Assembly (NCBI GenBank): GCA_028281235.1
Contig: JANQKG010000001.1
Location: 1-64,000 of the forward strand
Length of the DNA: 64,000 nt
Direction of reading: 5' to 3'
Origin: Afifellaceae bacterium
Lineage (GTDB): Bacteria > Pseudomonadota > Alphaproteobacteria > Rhizobiales > Afifellaceae
This document shows positions 7,405-15,747 of the stretch, in pieces. The notes below the pieces were generated by a model, which was not told where the DNA came from, searched no databases, and saw nothing but the letters and a program-made list of their open reading frames with translations. The stretch's first letter is position 1. Each line of letters opens with the position of its first letter. The position numbers were made by a program, and so were the translations under genes.

Positions 7405-8940
7405 ATGAACGGGCACATGGCAAAGCTTGAGCGCCCCTTCGTTATTGTTCAGGCGGGAGGCGCTGGTACACGTCTTCGCCACCACACCGCAAACAAGCCC
7501 AAATGCCTCCTGTCCGTTTCCGGGACACCGCTTCTCTACCGGCTGTTTGAGACATTTCCGCACTCAAGCTTCGTCATTGTCGGCGACTACAAATATGACG
7601 TCCTGGAGCGATTTCTTCACACGATCCCGCCCCGCAACGAGGTCACCCTGATCAGGGCGGAAGGCAAGGGAACGCTCGCCGGTTTGCGGCAGGCCGTCAA
7701 CGCCGTTCCCAATGATTGTGCGCCGATCACGATCATATGGAGTGACCTGTTGTTCGAGCGTCCACCGGATGTTCAGGCCGGCAAGGAGCCGCTGATCGGC
7801 CTCAGCGACACGTTCAGGTGCCGATGGCACATGAACGAGCAAGGCCGGCTTGTCGAGGCGCCTTCGGAGACGCGCGGCGTTGCCGGGTTCTTCTACTTTC
7901 CGAACAAAGGCGACCTGAAAGAGCTGCCGGGAGATGGCGAGTTCGTCCGCTATCTGTCTTCATCAAAGATCGCGCTTAAGCCGTTCACTCTGGCACACAC
8001 TTATGAGCTCGGTACGATCGAAGCACTGGAGGACTATCAAAGCCGGCGACCGGTCTCGCGTTTCTTCAACAAGGTTGAGGTCGGGCGTGATGCCGTGGTC
8101 AAGCGGGCACGTGACAGCGCTTTCGACAAGCTCCTGGAGATCGAAGCGGATTGGTACGAAACGGTTGCCCGCAAGGGATATCAGCACGCGCCGAAGCTCA
8201 TCCGCCGCAAGCCTTTCACGATTGAGCGGATCGCCGGCGGGCATCCATTCGAACTGGATTGCGACGCTGCCGACAAGAACAGGATCTTGTCCCGGATCAT
8301 CGCTGCCGTAGATGCGCTGCACGATCTGGCCTCAAAGGCGGCCGATCCGCAATCCGCCAACGAGGTCTATTGCGCCAAGCCCGTCGACCGCGTTGCTTCG
8401 GTCGCGCCGCTGGTCCCCAACATCGATTGCGCCTTCCTCAAGGTAAACGGCCGCCATTGCAGGAACCCGATCCACCCGGAGCATCGGGACTGGTTCGTGG
8501 ACAAGGCGCGTTCGATCTCGGTCGACAGGTTCTCCATCATCCATGGAGACCCGACGTTCTCGAACATCATCATTGGCGGAGACGAAAAAGTCTGGCTGAT
8601 CGATCCCAGAGGGTATTTTGGAAACGAACGCAACTTTGGAGATCCAAAATATGATTGGGGCAAGCTTTATTACTCCCTGCAGGGAAACTACGATCAGTTC
8701 AACAGAAAGCGGTTCAAGCTGAGCATTGCGGACGCGATTGTTGATGTGAGCGTCCAATCCGGCGGATGGGAAGCAACGACCGATCTGCTTCGCGAGCGCC
8801 TGGGAGACGATCTAGATGACGTCAAAATTATGCATGCGCTGATTTGGCTTTCACTCTCCGGATACGTCAAGGACGACTATGATTCCATGCTGGCCGCCTT
8901 CTATATCGGCGCCGCGTTGCTTGAAGAGACGGAAAGCTAG
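7405..8940 (+). CDS. Sugar- or choline-phosphate nucleotidyltransferase fused to a choline-kinase-like phosphotransferase
   Basis: A 511-residue two-domain protein. Residues ~10-215 form an NTP-transferase fold with the signature QAGGAGTRLRHHTANKPKCLL and the metal-binding WSDLLF. Residues ~240-505 resemble the APH/choline kinase fold, with the catalytic loop IHGDPTFSNIIIG and the DFG-like segment LIDPRGYFG. The arrangement suits phosphorylation and nucleotide activation of a small alcohol or sugar for capsule or lipopolysaccharide decoration, like a LicA/LicC fusion. An alternative ATG is at 7417. It separates ychF from the MaoC genes, and no glycosyltransferase is nearby. Confidence 0.75.
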   Translation: MNGHMAKLERPFVIVQAGGAGTRLRHHTANKPKCLLSVSGTPLLYRLFETFPHSSFVIVGDYKYDVLERFLHTIPPRNEVTLIRAEGKGTLAGLRQAVNAVPNDCAPITIIWSDLLFERPPDVQAGKEPLIGLSDTFRCRWHMNEQGRLVEAPSETRGVAGFFYFPNKGDLKELPGDGEFVRYLSSSKIALKPFTLAHTYELGTIEALEDYQSRRPVSRFFNKVEVGRDAVVKRARDSAFDKLLEIEADWYETVARKGYQHAPKLIRRKPFTIERIAGGHPFELDCDAADKNRILSRIIAAVDALHDLASKAADPQSANEVYCAKPVDRVASVAPLVPNIDCAFLKVNGRHCRNPIHPEHRDWFVDKARSISVDRFSIIHGDPTFSNIIIGGDEKVWLIDPRGYFGNERNFGDPKYDWGKLYYSLQGNYDQFNRKRFKLSIADAIVDVSVQSGGWEATTDLLRERLGDDLDDVKIMHALIWLSLSGYVKDDYDSMLAAFYIGAALLEETES

Positions 8941-8996
8941 TGGATTGTTTGCCCTCGGCGCCGCTGCACGGGATGCAAACGTTCCGATCGGACCAC

Positions 8997-9164
8997 TAGT
9001 GTGGTGGGTTTGACGTTCCTATCCTTATTCCGGCGGGTTCATCAGTGGACCTTCGAACCCAAGAACCACACGAGATTCAATATCTTGACTCGTGTTCCTA
9101 TCGAATCCGAAGTTCGTTCGGATCGGGCTGAATCATGATGCGAACTTCAGATTCGGGACACGAG
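8997..9164. repeat. Tandem double-hairpin repeat (family A), copy 2
   Basis: A degenerate copy of the element at 4534-4697 in the same orientation. GTGTGGT (8999) pairs with ACCACAC (9065). The second hairpin runs from CTCGTGT (9089) to ACACGAG (9164), with GAAGTTCG paired with CGAACTTC. It lies between the kinase fusion gene and the HAD gene. The 364-bp gap that contains it also holds a RIME-like copy and no other gene. Confidence 0.82.
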
Positions 9165-9297
9165 GCATGAGCCGGAGAAGCGGCCCCCGTTTTCCCGCCT
9201 TCGCGAAGCCCGCTTCGGCGGGCGACGCCCCGGGCGGACAAAATCATGCTCCAGCGAAGGGATGGAGCCTTCATCCCGATTGAATCAGAATGGAGGC
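9165..9297. repeat. RIME-like mosaic repeat, copy 2, with an inserted palindrome
   Basis: Degenerate first palindrome, GCATGAGCCGGAGAAG to AAAATCATGCTCC. It is split by an insert reading CGCCTTCGCGAAGCCCGCTT. The second part ends GATTGAATCAGAATGGAGGCT. The GGAGG near its right edge appears to serve as ribosome-binding site for the following HAD gene. The same insert occurs at the same place in copy 5. Confidence 0.75.
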
Positions 9298-9304
9298 TTG
9301 CCTC

Positions 9305-9679
9305 GTGCCGAAGCTGACCTTGTCGCGATTGCCGAAGACGTGGTTCATCGACATTGACGGCGTCACTGTCGTGCACAACGGATATCGCGACGGCGGCGAC
9401 ACAATCTTGCCGGGCGTGGACAGATTATGGGGCCAGATCGCCCCCGACGACGTCGTCGTTCTGACATCGGCACGAGACGAAACACGCGCCGAAGAAACGC
9501 TTGCTTTCTTCACGCGGAACGGCCTGCGCTTCGACCATGCCCTGTTCGGGCTGCCGACCGGCGAGCGCATCCTGATTAACGATCGCAAGCAATCTGGATT
9601 GGCGACGGCATTTGCCGTCAATCTTGATCGAGATGCCGGACCGGCATCTGTGCGTATCGAACGAGACCCACAGAAATAG
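9305..9679 (+). CDS. HAD-superfamily phosphatase-like protein
   Basis: A 124-residue minimal HAD fold. Motif I is FIDIDGVTV, motif II is LTSARDE, and motif III/IV is ILINDRK. Small HADs like this are encoded beside nucleotidyltransferases in polysaccharide-modification loci, so it may dephosphorylate the substrate or product of the preceding fusion protein (inference). GTG at 9305 is preferred as start: GGAGG at 9292-9296 sits 8 bases upstream. The ATG at 9290 would place that GGAGG inside the gene. Confidence 0.7.
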   Translation: MPKLTLSRLPKTWFIDIDGVTVVHNGYRDGGDTILPGVDRLWGQIAPDDVVVLTSARDETRAEETLAFFTRNGLRFDHALFGLPTGERILINDRKQSGLATAFAVNLDRDAGPASVRIERDPQK

Positions 9680-9773
9680 CCAATCTGTTCTGCGACCCCG
9701 GAACCGGGCTCGCCGGCTTGCCAAGCCGCGCCGGCCGTGCCTATTCCTCCAGCCGTTTTGTCAATGCGTGCCC

Positions 9774-10220
9774 ATGCCGATGCGTTACTTTGAAGATTTT
9801 GAGCCCGGTCAGGAACTGCCGTTCGGACCGCACATTGTCACGCGGGAAGAGATCATAGCGTTCGCTGCGGAGTTCGATCCGCAGCCGATGCATCTCGACG
9901 AGGCGGCGGCAGCCGACACGCTGCTTGGCGGGCTGGCGGCGTCGGGATGGCACACCTGCGCGATGTTCATGCGCATGATGTATGACGGCTGGATCGCTGA
10001 GAGCGCCTGCATCGGCTCGCCCGGTGTCGACAGCCTGAAATGGCTGAAGCCGGTCAGGCCCGGCGACGTCCTTTCCGGCCGCTCGATCGTGATGGAGAGC
10101 CGCGCCTCCAGGAGCCGCCCTGATAGGGGCTTTGTGATGTTCCGCCACGAAGTGGCCAATGCGCGCGGCGAGCCTGTCATGGTCACTATGAACCCAATCA
10201 TGTTTAAGCGGCGGCCATGA
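9774..10220 (+). CDS. MaoC-fold (hotdog) dehydratase-like protein, first of a pair
   Basis: A 148-residue single hotdog domain. MRYFEDFEPGQ opens the fold, and FAAEFDPQPMHLDE carries the catalytic Asp-His pair of R-specific enoyl-CoA hydratases. ASGWHTCAMFMRM and KWLKPVRPGD complete the MaoC signature. The frame is open further upstream, but homology starts at ATG 9774, or at 9780 as in its sister gene. The stop overlaps the next ATG (ATGA). The pair may form a heterodimer acting on an acyl-CoA; the substrate is unknown. Confidence 0.85.
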   Translation: MPMRYFEDFEPGQELPFGPHIVTREEIIAFAAEFDPQPMHLDEAAAADTLLGGLAASGWHTCAMFMRMMYDGWIAESACIGSPGVDSLKWLKPVRPGDVLSGRSIVMESRASRSRPDRGFVMFRHEVANARGEPVMVTMNPIMFKRRP

Positions 10221-10717
10221 GGTTTTTTGAGGATATACCGGTCGGCGCACGCGCTGAGACCGGCGCGCATACGTTCAGTGCGGAAGAGATCAAGCGCTTC
10301 GCCACCGCGTTCGACCCGCAGGCCTTCCACACCGACGAGGCGGCGGCGGCGAAGAGCCATTTCGGCGCGCTGTGTGCGTCGGGCTGGCACACGCTTGCGG
10401 TGTGGATGCGGCTTAACGTGCACAGCATGGGCGAGGAGGTGAGAAAGCTAAGCGCTGCCGGCGCTCCCGTTGCCAAGATCGGCCCCTCCCCCGGCTTTGA
10501 GGATTTGAAATGGCTGAAGCCGGTCTATGCCGGCGACACCATCTCTTTTGAAACGACGGTCCTCGATAAGCGACCGAGCCGCTCACGGCCCGGCTGGGGG
10601 CTCATCACCATGCGCAATGTCGGCCACAACCAATCGGGCGACGAAGTCATCCGCTTCACCGCGGCCGTCTTTGTGGAGCGGCGGGATAAGATACCGGCTG
10701 ACGGCACGGCCCCATAG
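10217..10717 (+). CDS. MaoC-fold (hotdog) dehydratase-like protein, second of a pair
   Basis: A 166-residue paralogue of the preceding gene, with the same order of motifs: MRFFEDIPVG, FATAFDPQAFHTDE with the Asp-His pair, LCASGWHTLAVWMRL and KWLKPVYAGD. Translation is probably coupled, because the start overlaps the previous stop. Such MaoC pairs often follow ychF in Hyphomicrobiales; here a three-kilobase insertion comes between. A palindromic repeat follows, separating it from convergent apt. Confidence 0.87.
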   Translation: MRFFEDIPVGARAETGAHTFSAEEIKRFATAFDPQAFHTDEAAAAKSHFGALCASGWHTLAVWMRLNVHSMGEEVRKLSAAGAPVAKIGPSPGFEDLKWLKPVYAGDTISFETTVLDKRPSRSRPGWGLITMRNVGHNQSGDEVIRFTAAVFVERRDKIPADGTAP

Positions 10718-10740
10718 ACTGCGGCTGGCCGTTTTATCTG

Positions 10741-10849
10741 TCGTCATTGCCGAGCTTGACCCGGCAATCCACTCCTGCCGTGCTTCGCCAAGCAGACCGG
10801 TTCAGGAATGGATGCCCGGATCAAGTCTGATCAAATCCGGGCATGACGA
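10741..10849. repeat. Long palindromic repeat (family C) between convergent maoC and apt
   Basis: Starts TCGTCATTGCCG and ends CGGGCATGACGA, with inner arms CCACTCCTG/CAGGAATGG and ATGCCCGGAT/ATCCGGGCAT. The two halves are imperfect inverted copies of one unit. It fills the 147-bp gap between two convergent genes and could act as a bidirectional terminator. Confidence 0.7.
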
Positions 10850-10864
10850 TAGGGACGGCGCGCT

Positions 10865-11407
10865 TCAGTGGCCGGCAAACTCCACAAGCGTGCGCACGGG
10901 CACGCCGAGGTCTTCGATCTTCTTGGCGCCGCCGAGTTCGGGCAGATCGATGACGAACACAGCCGCCACGACTTCCGCGCCGATCTCCTTCATAAGCTTC
11001 ACCGCCGCTTCGGCGGTGCCCCCCGTGGCGATCAGATCGTCGACCAGGATTGCCTTCTCGCCCGGGCTGATACCGTCGCGATGCATCTCCATCTCGTCGA
11101 GGCCGTATTCCAGGGAATAGGCGACGCGCACGGTCTCGTGGGGCAGCTTGCCGCGCTTGCGGATCGGGACGAAGCCGGCGGAAAGCTGATGGGCCACGGC
11201 GCCGCCGATGATGAAGCCGCGCGCCTCGATGCCGGCGACCTTGTCGATCTTGGAGCCGGCCCAGGGATGCACCAATTCATCGACGGCGCGGCGAAACGCG
11301 CTCGGATTGCCGAGCAGCGTGGTGATGTCGCGGAACTGGATCCCGTCCTTCGGGTAATCCTCGATGGTCCGAATCGCCGCTTCCAGATCAAACGTCATCG
11401 ACGCCAT
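10865..11407 (-). CDS. apt: Adenine phosphoribosyltransferase
   Basis: Converts adenine and PRPP to AMP. The 180-residue length and the motifs are those of Apt: FRDITTLLG near the N-terminus, [14 protein letters not shown], and the PRPP loop [14 protein letters not shown]. It lies downstream of mtnP on the same strand, 114 bp apart. MtnP releases adenine from methylthioadenosine and Apt reuses it, so the two form an adenine-salvage pair. [11 protein letters not shown] may be the true N-terminus; the annotated start adds MAS. Confidence 0.97.
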   Translation of the reverse strand: MASMTFDLEAAIRTIEDYPKDGIQFRDITTLLGNPSAFRRAVDELVHPWAGSKIDKVAGIEARGFIIGGAVAHQLSAGFVPIRKRGKLPHETVRVAYSLEYGLDEMEMHRDGISPGEKAILVDDLIATGGTAEAAVKLMKEIGAEVVAAVFVIDLPELGGAKKIEDLGVPVRTLVEFAGH

Positions 11408-11521
11408 CGCCGGGTCTCCCTCCGCGTGTCTTAGACCGCTACCTGATTGTTACTACAAGCTGAAAAGGGACGAGGAAAGCGTCGACCGGCCATGCGCATG
11501 GGCCTCTTTCCCGGCTGCGCG

Positions 11522-12400
11522 CTAGCCGCCCGCCCCCAGCACGCGCCCGGCCACCGCGTCAAGCTTCTTGACAAGCGCCGGGTCGCGGCTCTCCGGAGCC
11601 GTCATGACGGCGTGCTCCAAGGCGCGGTCGGAGCCGATCGGGCAGGCCTGATGCTCCGGCGGGAAGTCCTGGACGATGCGCAGCAGAAGCCGCTGCACGC
11701 GCTCGCGATTGTCGTGCATGACACGCAGCACCTCCTGCACGTCGACGCTTTCGTGCTCGTGGTGCCAGCAATCGTAGTCGGTGACCATGGCGATCGTGGC
11801 GTAGGATATCTCCGCCTCGCGCGCGAGCTTCGCCTCCGGCATGTTGGTCATGCCGATCACGTCGCAGCCCCAGGAGCGGTAAAGTCGACTCTCCGCCAGG
11901 GTGGAGAATTGCGGGCCCTCCATGACGATGTAGGTGCCGCCGCGCTGGCAATTGACGCCCTCCGCCTCGCAGGCGCGCGCGATGCGCTCCGCCAGCAAAG
12001 GGCTAACAGGATCGGCCATTGAGACATGCGCCGTGACGCCGTCGCCGAAGAAGCTCTTGTCGCGAGCGAAGGTGCGGTCGATGAACTGGTCGACAATGAC
12101 GAATCGCCCGGGCTCGAAATCTTCGCGCAGCGACCCGACGGCGGAAACGGAGATGATGTCGGTAACGCCGGCGCGCTTCATGGCGTCGATGTTGGCGCGG
12201 TAGTTGATGTGGCTTGGCGAGAACCGATGGCCGCGCCCGTGACGCGGCAAGAAGCGCAGCGGCAGTCCGTTAAGCTCTGCGAACAGCATGCTGTCGGACG
12301 GCTTGCCCCACGGGCTTTCGACACACTGCCACTCGGCTTTCTCCAGCCCGGGCAGGTCGTAGAGCCCCGAGCCGCCTATGATGCCTAGCACAGCGCGCAT
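11522..12400 (-). CDS. mtnP: S-methyl-5'-thioadenosine phosphorylase
   Basis: Phosphorolyses methylthioadenosine, a by-product of polyamine and homoserine-lactone synthesis, to adenine and methylthioribose 1-phosphate. The 292-residue protein opens with IIGGSGLYDLPGL (phosphate binding), then RHGRGHRFSPSHINYRAN and EGPQFSTLAESRLYRSWG, then GMTNMPEAKLAREAEI, the standard nucleoside phosphorylase order. Followed on the same strand by apt. No riboswitch-like structure was recognised upstream. Confidence 0.96.
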   Translation of the reverse strand: MRAVLGIIGGSGLYDLPGLEKAEWQCVESPWGKPSDSMLFAELNGLPLRFLPRHGRGHRFSPSHINYRANIDAMKRAGVTDIISVSAVGSLREDFEPGRFVIVDQFIDRTFARDKSFFGDGVTAHVSMADPVSPLLAERIARACEAEGVNCQRGGTYIVMEGPQFSTLAESRLYRSWGCDVIGMTNMPEAKLAREAEISYATIAMVTDYDCWHHEHESVDVQEVLRVMHDNRERVQRLLLRIVQDFPPEHQACPIGSDRALEHAVMTAPESRDPALVKKLDAVAGRVLGAGG

Positions 12401-12733
12401 TGCGCACCTCCAAACAGCCGGTCGATGCTAGCGGTCCGATGAATCAGTGCCAAGCAACCGTCGGGCTGCATGGTGCTTGGCGGTGACAAAGCGATCATCT
12501 CCTCGTCCTTACGGTGTTGCGGCCGCATTTGAGATGCCGGCTAACTGTCCGTGATCAAAACGAAATAGCGCCGTTCAAAGACGCGCGTGGTACGCATCTT
12601 TCGTCGGTCATCCAGTTCGAAATGCGGCCCGGCAAAGTAGTAGTCAGATCAGAGCAAGTTGTGGCACTGCCCCCTAAGGTTGCATCAGAGTCCGCCGGTT
12701 GCCAGCGGCCTCATGCCCCGAATCAGGCCCTCC
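12401..12733. other. Intergenic region between petC and mtnP
   Basis: 333 bp without a supported gene or a repeat of the families seen elsewhere. It should hold the end of the petABC transcript and the mtnP promoter. No strong terminator hairpin was found by eye. Confidence 0.4.
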
Positions 12734-13582
12734 CTAGTGGACCTCTGCCCAGACCTTCTTCTTGGTGTAGTAGACGAGCCCGGCGAGCACGATGAGGAAG
12801 ATCATCACGGCCAGCCCAAGCGATTTGCGGTCCGTCATATGCGGCTCCGCCGTCCACATCAGAAATGCGGTGACGTCCTTGGCGTATTGATCGACCGTCT
12901 CCGGCACGTCGTTGTCGGGATTGTCGTCGGCGTTCTGCGCGTATGCGATCGCCTCTTCGAACAAGGGCGTGGGCATGGCGAGCGTCGTGCCGGAGACGAA
13001 ATACGGATTGTAGTAATTGCCGTCCGGCACTTCGACGCCGTCCGGTGGATCCTGATAGCCGGTCAAAAGCGAATAGACATAGTCCGGCCCGGTCTCCTGA
13101 TATTGGGTGAAGATATCGAAGATGAAGGTCGGGAAGCCGCGCTCCACGGCCCGCGCCTTGGTGATCACCGACAGGTCGGGCGGGTTGGAGTCGGGATAGG
13201 GCGGCGCGTCGGGGAAGACGTCGGAGGCGCGGCCGGGGCGCTCGCCGTCGGGCGCGTCGGGGTCCTCGATTATGTATTCACTCGCCAACGCACGCACGGC
13301 GTCCGCAGAGAGATGCGGTCCGGATTCCGACCCCAGCGTGCGAAACGCCACATATCCCAGCGAATGGCAGGCGGCGCAGGCTTCGCGATAGACTTGCAGC
13401 CCGCGCTGCAATTGCTGCGGATCGAACGTGCCGAACGGCCCGGCAAACGACCAGGACACATGGCGCGGCTTGTTCTTTGGATAATGCGGCGTGCCGGATT
13501 CGTCGTCGGCCGCATAAGACAGCGACGCAAGCGGCATCGCCAAGAGGATGGCGGCGAGGAGGCGGATGATCGCGTTGTGCAT
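12734..13582 (-). CDS. petC: Cytochrome c1 of the bc1 complex
   Basis: Haem-bearing subunit that passes electrons from the Rieske protein to cytochrome c. A Sec signal peptide covers residues 1-24 (cleavage after SYA). The haem motif CAACH is at about residues 69-73. A C-terminal anchor helix, MIFLIVLAGLVYYTKKK, ends the protein. It is the last gene of petA-petB-petC, 12 bp after petB. The 282-residue length fits a stand-alone c1 rather than the long cytochrome b/c1 precursor made in some Bradyrhizobium. Confidence 0.95.
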   Translation of the reverse strand: MHNAIIRLLAAILLAMPLASLSYAADDESGTPHYPKNKPRHVSWSFAGPFGTFDPQQLQRGLQVYREACAACHSLGYVAFRTLGSESGPHLSADAVRALASEYIIEDPDAPDGERPGRASDVFPDAPPYPDSNPPDLSVITKARAVERGFPTFIFDIFTQYQETGPDYVYSLLTGYQDPPDGVEVPDGNYYNPYFVSGTTLAMPTPLFEEAIAYAQNADDNPDNDVPETVDQYAKDVTAFLMWTAEPHMTDRKSLGLAVMIFLIVLAGLVYYTKKKVWAEVH

Positions 13583-13594
13583 GACCTGTCTCCC

Positions 13595-14884
13595 TCAGCC
13601 CCGCGTCTCTGGCGCGGCGACACCGCCGGCCGCGGCAGGCGCGCCGCTTACTTCGTCAGCCGGCTTCAACACCGAATCGGCGATCGAGGCAGGACGTGGG
13701 CGCGGATTCTCAAACAAGCCAAGCAGCGGCAGGATGAGGAAGAAATGGGCGAAGTAGTAGGTCGTCAGAATACGAGCGGCGATCACATAGCCGCCTTCCG
13801 CCGGCTTTGCGCCGAGATAGCCAAGCCCGATGCAGACCGCCACAAAGATCCAGAAGAACTGGCGGTAGAGCGGCCGGTAATTCGCAGAGCGGACCCGTGA
13901 CGTGTCGAGCCACGGCAGAATGAAGAGCACAGCGATAGAGCCGAACATCAAGACCACGCCGAGCAACTTGCTCGGGACGGCGCGCAAGACTGCATAGAAT
14001 GGCAGCAAATACCATTCCGGCACGATATGCGCGGGCGTCACCAGCGGATCGGCCTTCTGGTAGTTGTCCGCGTGGCCGAGATAGTTCGGCAGATAGAAGA
14101 CGAACCACGCGAACAGGATCAGGAACACCGTCATCGCAAAGGCGTCCTTGATCGTGGCATGCGGCGTGAACGGCACGACGTCCTGCTTCGACTTCACCTC
14201 AATCCCCGTTGGATTGGTCTGGCCGGTCACGTGCAGCGCCCAAACATGCAAGGCCACCACGCCGGCGATCATGAAGGGCAGCAGGTAGTGCAGCGAGTAG
14301 AAGCGGTTGAGCGTCGGCTGGCCGACGGCAAAGCCGCCCAGCAGCCACGTCACGATGTTCTCGCCGACCAGCGGGATGGCGGAGAAGAGGTTGGTGATCA
14401 CCGTGGCGGCCCAGAAGCTCATCTGCCCCCACGGCAGCACGTAGCCAAAGAAGGCGGTGGCAATCATGAGCAGGAAGATGACGACGCCGAGGATCCAGAG
14501 AATCTCGCGGGGTTCCTTGTAGGAGCCGAAATAGAGCCCGCGGAAGATGTGGATGTAGGCGGCGAGGAAGAACATGGAGGCGCCGTTGGAATGGATATAG
14601 CGCAGCAGCCATCCGTAATTGACGTCGCGCATGATGTGCTCGATGGAATCGAAGGCGAAATCCTCATGCGGCACATAGTGCATTGCGAGCACGACGCCGG
14701 TGACGATCTGCACGACCAGCATGACGCTCAAGATGCCGCCGAACGTGTAGAAGTAGTTGAGGTTGCGAGGCACCGGATAGGCGACGAAGCTGTCGTACAT
14801 CAGCCGCGTCAGCGGCAGGCGTGAATCGAACCACCGTCCGACCGCCGTCTTCGGCTCGTAGCGTGGGAAATAGTCGTGCTGCAT
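13595..14884 (-). CDS. petB: Cytochrome b of the bc1 complex
   Basis: A 429-residue membrane subunit carrying both b haems and the quinol-oxidising and quinone-reducing sites. Histidine pairs appear in [19 protein letters not shown] and later [11 protein letters not shown]. The Qo-site motif PEWYLLP is present, as is the first-helix region [17 protein letters not shown]. Eight hydrophobic helices are discernible. It is 17 bp after petA and 12 bp before petC, so one transcript is expected. Confidence 0.96.
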   Translation of the reverse strand: MQHDYFPRYEPKTAVGRWFDSRLPLTRLMYDSFVAYPVPRNLNYFYTFGGILSVMLVVQIVTGVVLAMHYVPHEDFAFDSIEHIMRDVNYGWLLRYIHSNGASMFFLAAYIHIFRGLYFGSYKEPREILWILGVVIFLLMIATAFFGYVLPWGQMSFWAATVITNLFSAIPLVGENIVTWLLGGFAVGQPTLNRFYSLHYLLPFMIAGVVALHVWALHVTGQTNPTGIEVKSKQDVVPFTPHATIKDAFAMTVFLILFAWFVFYLPNYLGHADNYQKADPLVTPAHIVPEWYLLPFYAVLRAVPSKLLGVVLMFGSIAVLFILPWLDTSRVRSANYRPLYRQFFWIFVAVCIGLGYLGAKPAEGGYVIAARILTTYYFAHFFLILPLLGLFENPRPRPASIADSVLKPADEVSGAPAAAGGVAAPETRG

Positions 14885-14901
14885 TGCGGGCTCTCGATTC
14901 C

Positions 14902-15504
14902 TCAGCCGATGCGGACAAACGTTTCGTCGAGGAACTCAAACGGCGGGATTGCCATGTTCTCCGGCGCGGGCCCGATGCGGATGCGCCCGGCCGTGTCGTA
15001 ATGCGATCCGTGGCAGGGGCAGAACCACCCGCCATAATCACCCGCCTCGTCGAGCGGAATGCAGCCGAGATGCGTGCATACCTTCAGCATGATCAGCCAT
15101 TGCTCGCGGCCCGGCACGGAGCGGTTCTCGTCACTGGCCGGCGCGGCGGGGTCGAGATTGTCGTTGCGCGCCACCGGATCGGCGAGATCGTCAACCGGCG
15201 TGGCGCGCGCCTCCTCCATCTCCGCGGCGGTACGGTAGCGGATCGCTACCGGCTTTCCCTGCCACATCACGGTGATCGCCTGGCCCTCCTCGATGGAGGA
15301 GATGTCGACCTCAATGGAGCTCAACGCCAGGGCGGAGGCGTCCGGGTTCATCTGGTGAATAAACGGCCAGACGGCGGCGGCGGCGCCGACTGCGGCGAAG
15401 GCGCCGGTCGCAATCAGCAGGAAGTCGCGTCGCGTGGCTTCTGTCTCAGCGTCCGGGGCGTCGGCCCCAAGGTCCGCTGTCGTGCTTTGTGTCATTTCGG
15501 CCAA
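14902..15504 (-). CDS. petA: Rieske iron-sulfur subunit of the bc1 complex
   Basis: A 200-residue ubiquinol-cytochrome c reductase iron-sulfur protein. The N-terminus has a Tat-like element, [20 protein letters not shown], which doubles as membrane anchor. The 2Fe-2S ligands are in CTHLGC and CPCHGSHYD. The product sits in the membrane with its cluster domain in the periplasm. It is first in the petABC operon, with a 243-bp upstream gap where the promoter should lie. Confidence 0.96.
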   Translation of the reverse strand: MAEMTQSTTADLGADAPDAETEATRRDFLLIATGAFAAVGAAAAVWPFIHQMNPDASALALSSIEVDISSIEEGQAITVMWQGKPVAIRYRTAAEMEEARATPVDDLADPVARNDNLDPAAPASDENRSVPGREQWLIMLKVCTHLGCIPLDEAGDYGGWFCPCHGSHYDTAGRIRIGPAPENMAIPPFEFLDETFVRIG

Positions 15505-15621
15505 TTGCTGCCCCTGGTTGGAACGGCATGCTGCGCAAGACAGCCGAAGCCGCGAGCGCGGAACACATGATCATCCCGTGGGCGACTTCGTCGCCCGCCT
15601 TTTGTCACCGTCGCGTCAGAG

Positions 15622-15650
15622 TGTCTAGCCGAGCGGCCGGGCCACGGCAA
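15622..15650 (-). promoter_or_regulatory. Possible petABC promoter
   Basis: On the minus strand TTGCCG is followed after 17 bp by TAGACA, giving a transcript start about 110 bp before petA. The match to a sigma-70-like consensus is only moderate, and it was chosen by eye from a 243-bp gap. Confidence 0.25.
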
Positions 15651-15747
15651 CTTGTCGCAACGCCCGCGTTTCCCTGATTTCGGGCCTTTTTGGCACTGCC
15701 CGGATCGATGCGCGACAACGACGGCCTCCGCGACGGGGCCTGGCCGG

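Noticed and set aside
12401-12733. Possible SAM or purine riboswitch upstream of mtnP
   Set aside because: No conserved core of any known aptamer could be recognised in the gap.
12659-13900. 413-codon open frame on the plus strand
   Set aside because: Antisense to petC and part of petB; composition is Arg/Gly/Val-rich without any domain.
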